DNA from: an uncultured Syntrophobacteraceae bacterium
GTDB taxonomy: Bacteria; Desulfobacterota; Syntrophobacteria; Syntrophobacterales; Syntrophobacteraceae
Direction: 5' to 3'
Assembly (NCBI GenBank): GCA_937889795.1
Contig: CALBZH010000485.1
Span: forward strand, 1-5,640
Length of the DNA stretch: 5,640 nt
The position numbers and the translations under genes are program-made. Positions 1 through 5,640 of the stretch are shown here, piece after piece (the first letter of the stretch is position 1; each line of letters starts with the position of its first letter). Below the pieces are notes generated by a model. That model ran no database searches. It was given only the letters and a program-made list of their open reading frames with translations, and was not told where the DNA came from.

Positions 1-410
1 CCGCCCTGGTCTATCTCATTGGGTGTCCCACCCACATTGCCGTGGGGACGGACCTCTTTGAAGTCATGATTTCCGGCCTATACGGTGCCTTCACCTACAC
101 CTTGAAGGGTCGCATCGAGCTCATCGCGGTCTTTGTCATGCTGACCGGTGCTGCCATCGGCGCCCAGATCGGGACCGTAGCGACCAAGTACGCGAAGGGC
201 TACGGGATTCGCGTTGCCTTCGGGTGCGCGGTGCTTGCCTGCATGGTGTCCATCATCCTGAAGCAATTCAAGTTCGACAATCCAGCCGCGGCGGTCATCC
301 TGAGCGCGATCAGCGTTATTTGCATCTACATCATGGGCATCATGTTCAAGGGCGCTGCAGAGGAATTGAGGCAGAAGAAGGTGGCGGAGAAAGTGGCGAT
401 TGCCCAGTAG
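1..410 (+). CDS. TSUP (TauE/SafE) family membrane transporter, C-terminal part
   Basis: This is the C-terminal 135 or so residues of an integral membrane protein whose start lies left of the window; the frame is open from base 3 and ends at TAG 408-410. A GTG at 42 could be read as a start, but coding sequence continues upstream of it (ALVYLIGCPTHIAV), so it is internal. The G-x-PTHIAVGT-D segment followed by a GAxIGAQIG helix is what I recognise from the C-terminal half of TauE/SafE (TSUP, formerly DUF81) transporters. At least three hydrophobic helices are visible (about bases 117-185, 207-267 and 285-345), then a short charged cytoplasmic tail rich in Lys and Glu. Family members move small anions such as sulfite, sulfate or organosulfonates across the inner membrane. 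The substrate here cannot be read from the sequence. The next gene follows after 23 bases, so the two are probably co-transcribed. Confidence 0.85.
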   Translation, partial: ALVYLIGCPTHIAVGTDLFEVMISGLYGAFTYTLKGRIELIAVFVMLTGAAIGAQIGTVATKYAKGYGIRVAFGCAVLACMVSIILKQFKFDNPAAAVILSAISVICIYIMGIMFKGAAEELRQKKVAEKVAIAQ

Positions 411-419
411 CGATGACAC

Positions 420-425
420 AGGAGG
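420..425 (+). promoter_or_regulatory. Shine-Dalgarno site for the small secreted protein
   Basis: A perfect AGGAGG lies eight bases before the ATG at 434. It fixes that start over upstream in-frame ATG/GTG codons, which lie inside the transporter gene and lack such a site. Confidence 0.8.
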
Positions 426-433
426 ATTTGCTC

Positions 434-781
434 ATGAACAGAAATGGAAGAAAGGCTTTCCTGATTCCCATGATCGTCATGCTCAGCCTGTTCTGTCTGA
501 CGCTTCCTGTCCTCGCTGCTGAAGTCAGCCAGGGGAAGTGCAGCGCCTACGACAAGGACGCAAAGAACATCACCATCGAAGAATACAACATCAACTTCAG
601 TAAACAGAATCCTTACGGAGAGCCAACGGGTGTGATGTCGACGTACAGCGTTTCGGGGGCGCTCATCGGAATCCCTCCGGAGCCGGGGGACATCCTGCGC
701 ATCGCCTACGATGTAAAAGGAACCGAGCGCGTTGCGATCAAAGTCATGAACGTCTCCAAGCAAGACCTCAGAAAGAAATAA
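434..781 (+). CDS. Small secreted (periplasmic) protein of unknown function
   Basis: A 115-residue protein. The start at 434 is supported by a perfect AGGAGG and by a textbook signal peptide beginning there: basic n-region (MNRNGRKAF), hydrophobic core at about residues 9-24, and likely signal peptidase I cleavage after Ala28 or Ala29 (PVLAA-EVS). The mature part is about 86 residues, with a single Cys (Cys36), alternating polar/hydrophobic stretches that suggest beta strands, a Pro/Gly-rich turn (GIPPEPGD, 79-86) and a basic C-terminus (DLRKK). No catalytic motif is seen. It follows the transporter by 23 bases, so it is probably an envelope partner of it or is regulated with it. I do not recognise a named family. 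An OB-like or small beta-barrel fold is a guess from the strand pattern. Confidence 0.85.
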   Translation: MNRNGRKAFLIPMIVMLSLFCLTLPVLAAEVSQGKCSAYDKDAKNITIEEYNINFSKQNPYGEPTGVMSTYSVSGALIGIPPEPGDILRIAYDVKGTERVAIKVMNVSKQDLRKK

Positions 782-798
782 CCGCAGTCCGGCTGAAG

Positions 799-834
799 GA
801 TGAGCGCGCGGCGGCTTTGCGCCGGGCGCTCATC
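799..834 (+). terminator. Strong GC-rich hairpin (possible terminator or attenuator)
   Basis: GATGAGCGC (799-807) is perfectly complementary to GCGCTCATC (826-834). Inside it, after one G/G mismatch, CGGCG (809-813) pairs with CGCCG (820-824) around a six-base loop, giving 14 base pairs in all. It sits 18 bases after the stop of the secreted-protein gene. No T-tract follows on either strand, so it is not a classical intrinsic terminator. It may be a processing or mRNA-stabilising structure, a partial terminator between the two halves of the cluster, or a dispersed palindromic repeat. Confidence 0.5.
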
Positions 835-870
835 ATGCCCCCATGCACACCCAACTGACTCCCGCCAAAC

Positions 871-880
871 GAGAGGAAGG
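871..880 (+). promoter_or_regulatory. Purine-rich ribosome binding site deciding the start at 882
   Basis: GAGAGGAAGG ends two bases before the ATG at 882, with its AGGA core about six bases away. The alternative in-frame ATG at 843 is preceded by a CCCCC run and has no Shine-Dalgarno site, so 882 is preferred. Confidence 0.6.
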
Positions 881-881
881 T

Positions 882-1133
882 ATGGAAACCCGTTTCAATC
901 GAGGACAGAAGCTCGTCGTGGCCGTCATGGATGTCCTGCTCCTGGTGGAGCTCACGGTCAGCATCTTTCTCGGCCAGCAGGACCCCGAAAACATGACCGT
1001 GATCTTTCTGGGGACGTTCATCCCCATGGCTCTCGTGACGCTCATCGTCAGCAGGATCATCATCGGCCGAATGCGAGACAAAAGCCCCTCCGTCTCGGAG
1101 ATTCCGGCGGACAACCCTGAGGGTGTTTTATGA
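882..1133 (+). CDS. Small two-helix inner membrane protein
   Basis: An 83-residue protein from the ATG at 882. Starting at 843 would add 13 polar residues without a ribosome site. A short basic N-terminus (METRFNRGQK) is followed by a hydrophobic helix at about 11-30, a short polar loop (GQQDPEN), a second helix at about 38-62, and a polar tail. Basic residues flank both helices (R4, R7, K10; R58, R64, R66, K68), which by the positive-inside rule predicts both ends in the cytoplasm and the short loop outside. Its TGA stop is within the ATGA that starts the next gene, so the two are translationally coupled and their products probably act together. I recognise no family and see no functional motif. 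Possible roles are a subunit or regulator of the following membrane protein or of the sensor kinase. Confidence 0.75.
   Translation: METRFNRGQKLVVAVMDVLLLVELTVSIFLGQQDPENMTVIFLGTFIPMALVTLIVSRIIIGRMRDKSPSVSEIPADNPEGVL
1119..1123 (+). promoter_or_regulatory. Ribosome binding site inside the preceding gene
   Basis: GAGGG lies six bases before the ATG at 1130, within the last codons of the 83-residue gene. It supports the overlapping ATGA arrangement. Confidence 0.55.
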
Positions 1134-1891
1134 ACAGGATTCTCAATCGAATGGGCGCCCTGCTTGGCGTTGTCTTCCTTCTGTCCATCGCTGACGCCGC
1201 GGTTTCAGGCTATCTGGAGCCCAAAGAGACGGTCCGTGTCGTCGCCGGGACGGAACGAATCGCCTCAGGGAATCTGCCGGCGAAGATCCCTTCCATGGAA
1301 AGCCTTCGGTTCGAGGCCGATGCTCCCGGGTTTGGCATGGACTTTCTGGAGGTCGAAGGGACCCTGTGGAGGGGCACGATCCGTGTGGATGAATCGGTAG
1401 CGGGATCGGATCATGGAGCACCGCACCGGTTCAGGGTTTTCATGGATGTTGAGCTTCCGCACCAGCGAAAGCCGCCTGAATACACGCTTCTTGTCTTCAA
1501 TAGTGAGACTGCGTATCGAACGAGTCTCAGCTCTGTCTTCGAAAAGCATTTGGGCATCGTTCCGTGGTGGATCACGCTTGGCTCTCTGCCTCTGCTTCTC
1601 CTGTGCTTCGGACTTTCCTACCGGTCGTCGCTGGCCCGTGAACAACGTCTCAACCAGGAGGGTATGGCGTCTGTGTTCAAGATCACTCGGTGCAAGGAGG
1701 CAAACGAGGTCAGCTTCGGCCTGGGACTCCACAACGGAATCGCCGAAGGGGATTCCGTCCGAATTCTCGACGGCAATCTCAACCTCATTGGCATGGGAGA
1801 AGTCAAAAAAACCAGCTTGGACTATGCCACAGCGGAAGTGAGCTCGAATCTTCGCGTGAAACCGAATTTCCTGGTGGCCAAATGCTCGTGA
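1130..1891 (+). CDS. Two-helix membrane protein with extracytoplasmic and cytoplasmic domains, unknown function
   Basis: A 253-residue protein whose start overlaps the previous stop (ATGA). An N-terminal hydrophobic segment (about residues 8-27) serves as signal anchor or uncleaved signal. Residues 30-143 form a soluble, strand-rich region. A second helix with a Trp-Trp interface (PWWITLGSLPLLLLCFG, about 145-164) is followed by a basic stretch (YRSSLAREQR). This predicts residues 30-143 outside and 165-253 in the cytoplasm. The C-terminal part (about 180-250) has the pattern of a small beta-barrel: GLHNGIAEGDSVRILD, then a glycine turn (GMGEV), then two further strands. It resembles the 'intrinsic property set by G-x-x-x-GD-x-V' barrels found at the end of some envelope and flagellar accessory proteins. 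That likeness is structural inference only. No enzyme motif is visible. The coupling with the small membrane protein and the nearby sensor kinase suggest a membrane complex that passes information or stabilises a partner. Confidence 0.8.
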   Translation: MNRILNRMGALLGVVFLLSIADAAVSGYLEPKETVRVVAGTERIASGNLPAKIPSMESLRFEADAPGFGMDFLEVEGTLWRGTIRVDESVAGSDHGAPHRFRVFMDVELPHQRKPPEYTLLVFNSETAYRTSLSSVFEKHLGIVPWWITLGSLPLLLLCFGLSYRSSLAREQRLNQEGMASVFKITRCKEANEVSFGLGLHNGIAEGDSVRILDGNLNLIGMGEVKKTSLDYATAEVSSNLRVKPNFLVAKCS

Positions 1892-1940
1892 AGACTCCGA
1901 AGCGGTCGGCTGCCTGAGTGGGTGCTTTTCCAAGGGCGAC

Positions 1941-4259
1941 ATGAGTCCTGCAGGCGAGGCGGTTCCGATGGAAGCGAGAGAACGGATCAAGCTTCACAGA
2001 ATGCTCAAAGGTGTGGGCTTCGTGGTCGTTCTCCTGCTGGCCGGGGCTTTGTACCTCGGTGCCTCCACAGCCCGTTACATGAAAGGAATCATAAGGGACC
2101 AGTACAACCAGCAGCAGCTCGTTTTGGCCAGAGCCACGGCCCTCATGGTCGAAGAAGGGATTCAGAACGCCATCTCCGACCTCTCCCTTCTGAGCACGAT
2201 TCCCGCCATTCAGTACTGCGACCAGGACGACTACGATGTTCTCCTCCTTTCCATCCTGCCGGTCTTGAACCGGGACAACATCCTCGAGATCAGTCGGGTC
2301 GATCGGGATGGAGCTTCTTTGGCGGTCGTGAACGATCAAGGCATTGGGCTGCGACCCTCCGGTCAAGTTTACCGAGAGCCAGCCGTTTTCCAGGCATGGG
2401 CCTCGGACGCAAGCAACCGGGGAACGGTGATGGGCACCAAGGTTCGCCGTAAGAAACCGGCGAAGGGCAAAGGATTCCTGGTCCTGGATCTGGTCACGCC
2501 CATTTATGAAGACGCAGCCAACCGTGAGCACCCCCACCCATCCCAGCGGTTTGCCGGCTACTTGCACGCCACGCTGGATGTCGGCGTTCTCCTGCGGCGG
2601 ATTTTTCAACCCATTACGTCCGGCAAAACAGGGTACGCGTGGGTCATCGATTCCTCTGGGAGCTTTCTCTATCACCCGGAGGAGCTCGTCATTGGCGAGA
2701 ATGCATTCACCATTCGACACAAGCGCAACCCCGATGTGTCCCTCGCTCGAATCAACGAGATCCAGCGCAAAGAGATGCTCGAAGGCAAAGAAGGAACCGG
2801 AATTTACATTGCCGGCTGGCACAGGGAAGTCGTCGAGCCGGTCGAGAAGATCATCGCCTATACCCCTGTTCGGATCCAAGGACCTTCGATGCCCTACGCC
2901 TGGTCCGTGGCCGTCGTGACACCGGTGCATGAAATCGAGGGGATCGTCAGCTCGGTCTACGGAAAACAGATCCTTCTTCAGTGCGTCATTGTTTTCATCA
3001 TCTTTCTCAGCAGTCTGACGGTCGTCCTGTACGAACTGCGGTGGTCGACCATTTTAGAGCAGGAAGTCGCTGCAAAGACGGCTGATATCCAACGATACAC
3101 CAGGGAGCTGGAACGATCCGAAGCCAAGTACAGAACACTCGTGGAGAGCGCCGAGGACTTCATCTTCACTCTCAAACCGGACGGTCGGATCGAAACGGCG
3201 AATCGGCACATGGCCACGACGCTGGAAACCGATGGAAGCAGTCCGACCGGGCTGAGCCTCCATCGCATGCTGCCCCCGGAAGCGGCTGACGACCAGCTGG
3301 AGATCGTTCAGGAAGCCCTCCGATCGGGCCACAGCCAGAAGACAGAGGTTCTGATCCGGAGCCACGGGGCGGATCTATGGCTCGACTGCCGCTACATCCC
3401 CATCCAGAGCGACCACAATGGGGATGACTGGATCCTGGGGATCGCACGCGACGTGACGGAGAGAAAGCGGATGGAGACGCAGCTTATCCAAGCGGAGAAA
3501 CTGGCGTCTTTGGGGACCCTGGCGGCAGGCGTTGCCCATGAAATGAACAACCCTCTGGGCGTCATTCTGGGATTCAGCGAGCTCCTCCTGGAAAAAGCCG
3601 AGCCGGGAACCACGGAATTTGAGGATCTGAAGACCATCGAGCGGCATGGCCTCCATTGCAAGGAAATCGTCGATCGTCTTCTGAGCTTCGCCACGACCGG
3701 AGAAGACTACGGGGAGGGCTGCGACATCAACCAGACCGTTGAGCGTGCCCTTTCCATGGTGCAGGAAGATCTTACCAGGAAGGGCATCCAGCTCAGCTGT
3801 TTTCTTGATGAAAATCTCCCTTTCGTCGTTGGAGACTCCGAGGCATTGCAGCAAGTACTGCTCAACCTCCTAAGGAACGCGCTTCATGCCATGGATGGCC
3901 TGGCTCCGGGCGTCCTCACTGTCTCAACCCGGCTGGAGAGTTCAAAAGCGCGGGTGGAGGTGGATGTCTCAGATACGGGTCCAGGGATCAAGAAGGAATC
4001 GATCCAGAGAATCTTCGACCCTTTTTTCACGACAAGGGACGTGGGGTCCGGCATGGGGCTGGGCCTTTCTGTAAGCTTCGGCATCGTGTCCCGGTATGGA
4101 GGAACAATCCGGTGTGAAAGTGAAACGGAGGAGGACGGAGCTGATTCGCCGGGAACCACGGTCATCGTTTCTCTTCCAACGCTGTCCGCCGTATCGGAGC
4201 TTGAGGCGTCGGAAGGGATCGAGCGGGGACAAGCACAGCAGAGCAGGGAGCATATTTGA
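1941..4259 (+). CDS. Membrane sensor histidine kinase (dCache - PAS - HisKA - HATPase_c)
   Basis: A 772-residue kinase, numbered from the ATG at 1941 (AAGGG four bases upstream). The in-frame ATG at 1968, with GGCGAGG eight bases before it, is an equally good start and would shorten it by nine residues. Order: membrane helix at about 23-41; large extracytoplasmic double-Cache-like sensor at about 45-335, including the typical GKTGYAWVIDSSGSFLYHPE element around 228-247; second helix at 344-364; coiled coil at about 366-395; PAS/PAC domain at about 391-506, ending in DVTERKRME; HisKA with phospho-acceptor His533 in HEMNNPLG; N box with Asn646; G1 box DTGPGI (678-683); F box DPFFTTR (693-699); G2 box GMGLGLS (704-710). 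All catalytic boxes are intact, so it should be an active kinase. The ligand is unknown. No receiver domain is fused and no response regulator gene is present in the window. It lies 49 bases after the membrane protein gene and 55 bases before uspA. Confidence 0.95.
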   Translation: MSPAGEAVPMEARERIKLHRMLKGVGFVVVLLLAGALYLGASTARYMKGIIRDQYNQQQLVLARATALMVEEGIQNAISDLSLLSTIPAIQYCDQDDYDVLLLSILPVLNRDNILEISRVDRDGASLAVVNDQGIGLRPSGQVYREPAVFQAWASDASNRGTVMGTKVRRKKPAKGKGFLVLDLVTPIYEDAANREHPHPSQRFAGYLHATLDVGVLLRRIFQPITSGKTGYAWVIDSSGSFLYHPEELVIGENAFTIRHKRNPDVSLARINEIQRKEMLEGKEGTGIYIAGWHREVVEPVEKIIAYTPVRIQGPSMPYAWSVAVVTPVHEIEGIVSSVYGKQILLQCVIVFIIFLSSLTVVLYELRWSTILEQEVAAKTADIQRYTRELERSEAKYRTLVESAEDFIFTLKPDGRIETANRHMATTLETDGSSPTGLSLHRMLPPEAADDQLEIVQEALRSGHSQKTEVLIRSHGADLWLDCRYIPIQSDHNGDDWILGIARDVTERKRMETQLIQAEKLASLGTLAAGVAHEMNNPLGVILGFSELLLEKAEPGTTEFEDLKTIERHGLHCKEIVDRLLSFATTGEDYGEGCDINQTVERALSMVQEDLTRKGIQLSCFLDENLPFVVGDSEALQQVLLNLLRNALHAMDGLAPGVLTVSTRLESSKARVEVDVSDTGPGIKKESIQRIFDPFFTTRDVGSGMGLGLSVSFGIVSRYGGTIRCESETEEDGADSPGTTVIVSLPTLSAVSELEASEGIERGQAQQSREHI

Positions 4260-4303
4260 GAGGGGAAAGGGAACCGCTGCAACGAAACGCTCATCAGAAA
4301 GAT

Positions 4304-4308
4304 GGAGG
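4304..4308 (+). promoter_or_regulatory. Shine-Dalgarno site of the universal stress protein gene
   Basis: GGAGG, part of a longer GGAGGAG, lies six bases before the ATG at 4315. It fixes this start over in-frame upstream codons that overlap the kinase gene. Confidence 0.75.
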
Positions 4309-4314
4309 AGCAAG

Positions 4315-4728
4315 ATGAAGATTCTAGTTCCGACAGACGGATCCGAGCATTCCATGATGGCTGTCATGAGCTCATTGGCGCTGGCTGAGAAAGAAAAGGC
4401 GGATGTGACCCTTATGTCAGTGGCGCTCTATGTTGAGGGAAGCTTTGACGAAATGCCGATGGACATTCAACAGAAGTTGGAAGCCCATGCACAGGCAGCA
4501 TTAGACAAAGCCAAAGCGCTCTTCGACGAAAAAAGGATCCCCGTTGCAACTGTCCTTGAAGTGGGGGTCGTTCCGGCAAACAACATCCTTAGAAAGGCAG
4601 AAGAGGATCGCTTTGACCAGATCATCATGGGCAGTTCGGGGGAGGGTGGGTTGAAGAAGTTCCTCATTGGAAGCACAGCCGCAAAAGTTGTAGCCCACGC
4701 ACCGTGCTGTGTAACCGTCATGCGATGA
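4315..4728 (+). CDS. Universal stress protein (UspA family), ATP-binding type
   Basis: A 137-residue single-domain Usp, the usual length for the family. The start at 4315 follows a good GGAGG and gives the standard N-terminus MKILVPTDGSEHS, with the conserved first strand and Asp8. Near the C-terminus the nucleotide-binding signature G-x2-G-x9-G-S/T is complete (Gly106, Gly109, Gly119, Ser120), followed by the last helix and strand (AKVVAHAPCCVTVMR). This marks it as the ATP-binding class (MJ0577-like) rather than the non-binding UspA class. Such cytoplasmic proteins form dimers and are tied to stress survival, energy status or regulation of a partner. It is the last gene of the + strand cluster, 55 bases after the kinase. 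In other genomes Usp genes often sit beside transporters and sensor kinases, so it may act as a nucleotide-dependent regulator here, though this is inference. Confidence 0.95.
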   Translation: MKILVPTDGSEHSMMAVMSSLALAEKEKADVTLMSVALYVEGSFDEMPMDIQQKLEAHAQAALDKAKALFDEKRIPVATVLEVGVVPANNILRKAEEDRFDQIIMGSSGEGGLKKFLIGSTAAKVVAHAPCCVTVMR

Positions 4729-4830
4729 TGTCCGATGACGAAGCTTGTCTCGCGCCCGAAGTCTCCCTGAGTCGAGTCAGGTGATGGAAGGTGGATACCG
4801 AGCCTATGTCGTAAGGATTCTGGAGAAGCA

Positions 4831-4889
4831 GCGCCAAGATCGGCGAAGGCAAGTTCAGATCGTTGCGATTCCTGCAGCCGTCTTGGCGC
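4831..4889 (+). terminator. Interrupted inverted repeat between the convergent genes
   Basis: GCGCCAAGA (4831-4839) is perfectly complementary to TCTTGGCGC (4881-4889). After a single bulged T at 4840, CGGC (4841-4844) also pairs with GCCG (4877-4880), giving 13 base pairs around a 32-base loop that can itself form a small ATCG/CGAT hairpin. On the + strand it is followed by a pyrimidine-rich stretch (CTTCCCATTTCCGTTTTCT, 4889-4907), so it may help end transcription from the uspA side. The loop is long and there is no clean T-tract, so confidence is low. The rest of 4729-4943 shows no convincing gene. Confidence 0.35.
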
Positions 4890-4943
4890 CTTCCCATTTC
4901 CGTTTTCTGAGACGACCCCGTCATTATTGTCCAACAAGCCCGA

Positions 4944-5640
4944 TCAGGAGCAGGTGGCCTTGTGCTGCTGGACCTCTTCCCTCAATTTGGGAAGGAATTC
5001 GAACAGGTCTTCGACAATGCCGTAGTCGGCCTTGCTGAAGATAGGAGCTTCGGCATCCTTGTTGATGGCGACGATGAACTTCGAAGCTCCCATGCCCGCC
5101 AGATGCTGGATGGCTCCGGAGATCCCCACGGCGATGTAGAGATTGGGGTTCACGACCTTTCCCGTCTGGCCCACCTGGTCCGAGTGGGGGCGCCAGCCCG
5201 CGTCAACCGCGGCGCGAGAGGCTCCCACCGCGGCGCCGAGCAGCTGGGCTAGATCTTCGATAAGGACGTAGTTTTCCGGGCCCTTCATGCCCCGCCCGCC
5301 TGAAACGATGATCTCGGCTTCGGTGAGCTCCACCTTGCCCGATGTGTCGAGCTCCACGGACTTGACCAGGGAACGTGCCGGGGGGATTGCGATCTCAAGG
5401 CGCTCCACTTCCGCTTTGTGATCCTCCACGGGGGTCTTGCAGTCCATCACATTGGGGCGGCAGGAAATGACGGGGAGCGCCCCTTCCGCCCATTCACACC
5501 AGGCGAAGCATTTTCCCGAGAACACCGGCCGCTTGGCTCTGATGATGCCATTCGTCGTGCAATCGATCTCGGTGCAGTCCTGGGCGAGGCCCGCGTCCAG
5601 CCGGGCCGCGAGACGCGCCGCAAGGTCCTTCCCGTCCACC
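4944..5640 (-). CDS. etfA: Electron transfer flavoprotein alpha subunit, C-terminal part
   Basis: The last 232 or so residues of EtfA; the N-terminal 90-100 residues lie beyond the right edge. The GTG visible at 5639-5637 is internal. EtfA binds FAD and, with EtfB, carries electrons between acyl-CoA or other flavin dehydrogenases and the quinone pool or ferredoxin/NAD systems. Counting from the first visible residue, the C-terminal FAD domain holds SGGRG (113-117), [12 protein letters not shown] (138-149), HSDQVGQTG (152-160), [14 protein letters not shown] (167-180) and AINKD-x3-API (191-200), followed by ADYGIVED (204-211). These are the hallmark flavin-binding elements. The domain preceding them carries six Cys between residues 22 and 67, more than I expect for this family. 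The gene converges on uspA, so it belongs to a separate unit, presumably with etfB beyond the window. Whether it is a bifurcating Etf cannot be told from this part. Confidence 0.95.
   Translation of the reverse strand, partial: VDGKDLAARLAARLDAGLAQDCTEIDCTTNGIIRAKRPVFSGKCFAWCEWAEGALPVISCRPNVMDCKTPVEDHKAEVERLEIAIPPARSLVKSVELDTSGKVELTEAEIIVSGGRGMKGPENYVLIEDLAQLLGAAVGASRAAVDAGWRPHSDQVGQTGKVVNPNLYIAVGISGAIQHLAGMGASKFIVAINKDAEAPIFSKADYGIVEDLFEFLPKLREEVQQHKATCS

Noticed and set aside
224..433. Upstream extension of the secreted-protein frame
   Set aside because: The extension overlaps the transporter gene and would bury the signal peptide inside the protein; the AGGAGG before 434 marks the true start.
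1892..1940. Possible promoter before the kinase gene
   Set aside because: I looked for sigma70- and sigma54-type elements in this 49-base gap and found no spacing or bases good enough to support a call.
1265..1990. 241-residue open frame on the - strand
   Set aside because: Antisense to the 253-residue membrane protein, whose reading frame has coherent helices, a ribosome site and an ATGA overlap. The antisense product is low-complexity and Arg-rich.
1803..2930. Long 375-residue open frame on the - strand
   Set aside because: It lies antisense to the kinase's sensor domain and the end of the preceding gene, and its translation has no recognisable domain; it is a shadow of GC-rich coding sequence.
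4096..4314. Upstream extension of the UspA frame into the kinase gene
   Set aside because: The extension is Arg-rich shadow sequence; the family N-terminus begins exactly at 4315 after a good ribosome site.
4745..5038. 97-residue open frame on the + strand after uspA
   Set aside because: No ribosome site, low-complexity Arg/Pro/Ser-rich translation, and it runs into the etfA gene on the other strand.

Overview
The window looks like chromosomal DNA of a moderately GC-rich anaerobic proteobacterium-like organism. A Desulfobacterota (sulfate-reducing or syntrophic) source is my best guess. It rests on a TSUP-type anion exporter next to a small secreted protein, a dCache/PAS histidine kinase, a UspA protein and an electron-transfer flavoprotein alpha subunit. 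This assignment is inference from gene content; no marker gene in the window proves it.

Layout: six genes run on the + strand and a seventh converges on them. At the left edge is the C-terminal part of a TauE/SafE (TSUP) membrane transporter (1-410). A small secreted protein with a clear signal peptide follows after 23 bases (434-781). A 100-base gap holding a strong GC-rich hairpin (799-834) separates this pair from an 83-residue two-helix membrane protein (882-1133). That gene overlaps by ATGA the gene of a 253-residue two-helix membrane protein with a soluble domain on each side of the membrane (1130-1891). Next are a 772-residue membrane sensor histidine kinase (1941-4259) and a 137-residue universal stress protein with an intact nucleotide-binding motif (4315-4728). 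A 215-base convergent intergenic region with an interrupted inverted repeat separates this block from the C-terminal part of etfA on the - strand (4944-5640, running off the right edge).

How they may work together: co-orientation and short gaps suggest one or two transcription units in which a transporter, accessory envelope proteins, an extracytoplasmic sensor kinase and a stress protein are co-expressed. A plausible reading is a module that senses and handles a small anion (for example a sulfur oxyanion) or an envelope/energy stress. No response regulator is visible, so the kinase's output is unknown. EtfA belongs to a separate, oppositely oriented electron-transfer unit. I see no mobile element, CRISPR array, tRNA or rRNA. 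The least explained parts are the 882-1891 gene pair, the small secreted protein, and the hairpin between the two halves of the cluster.
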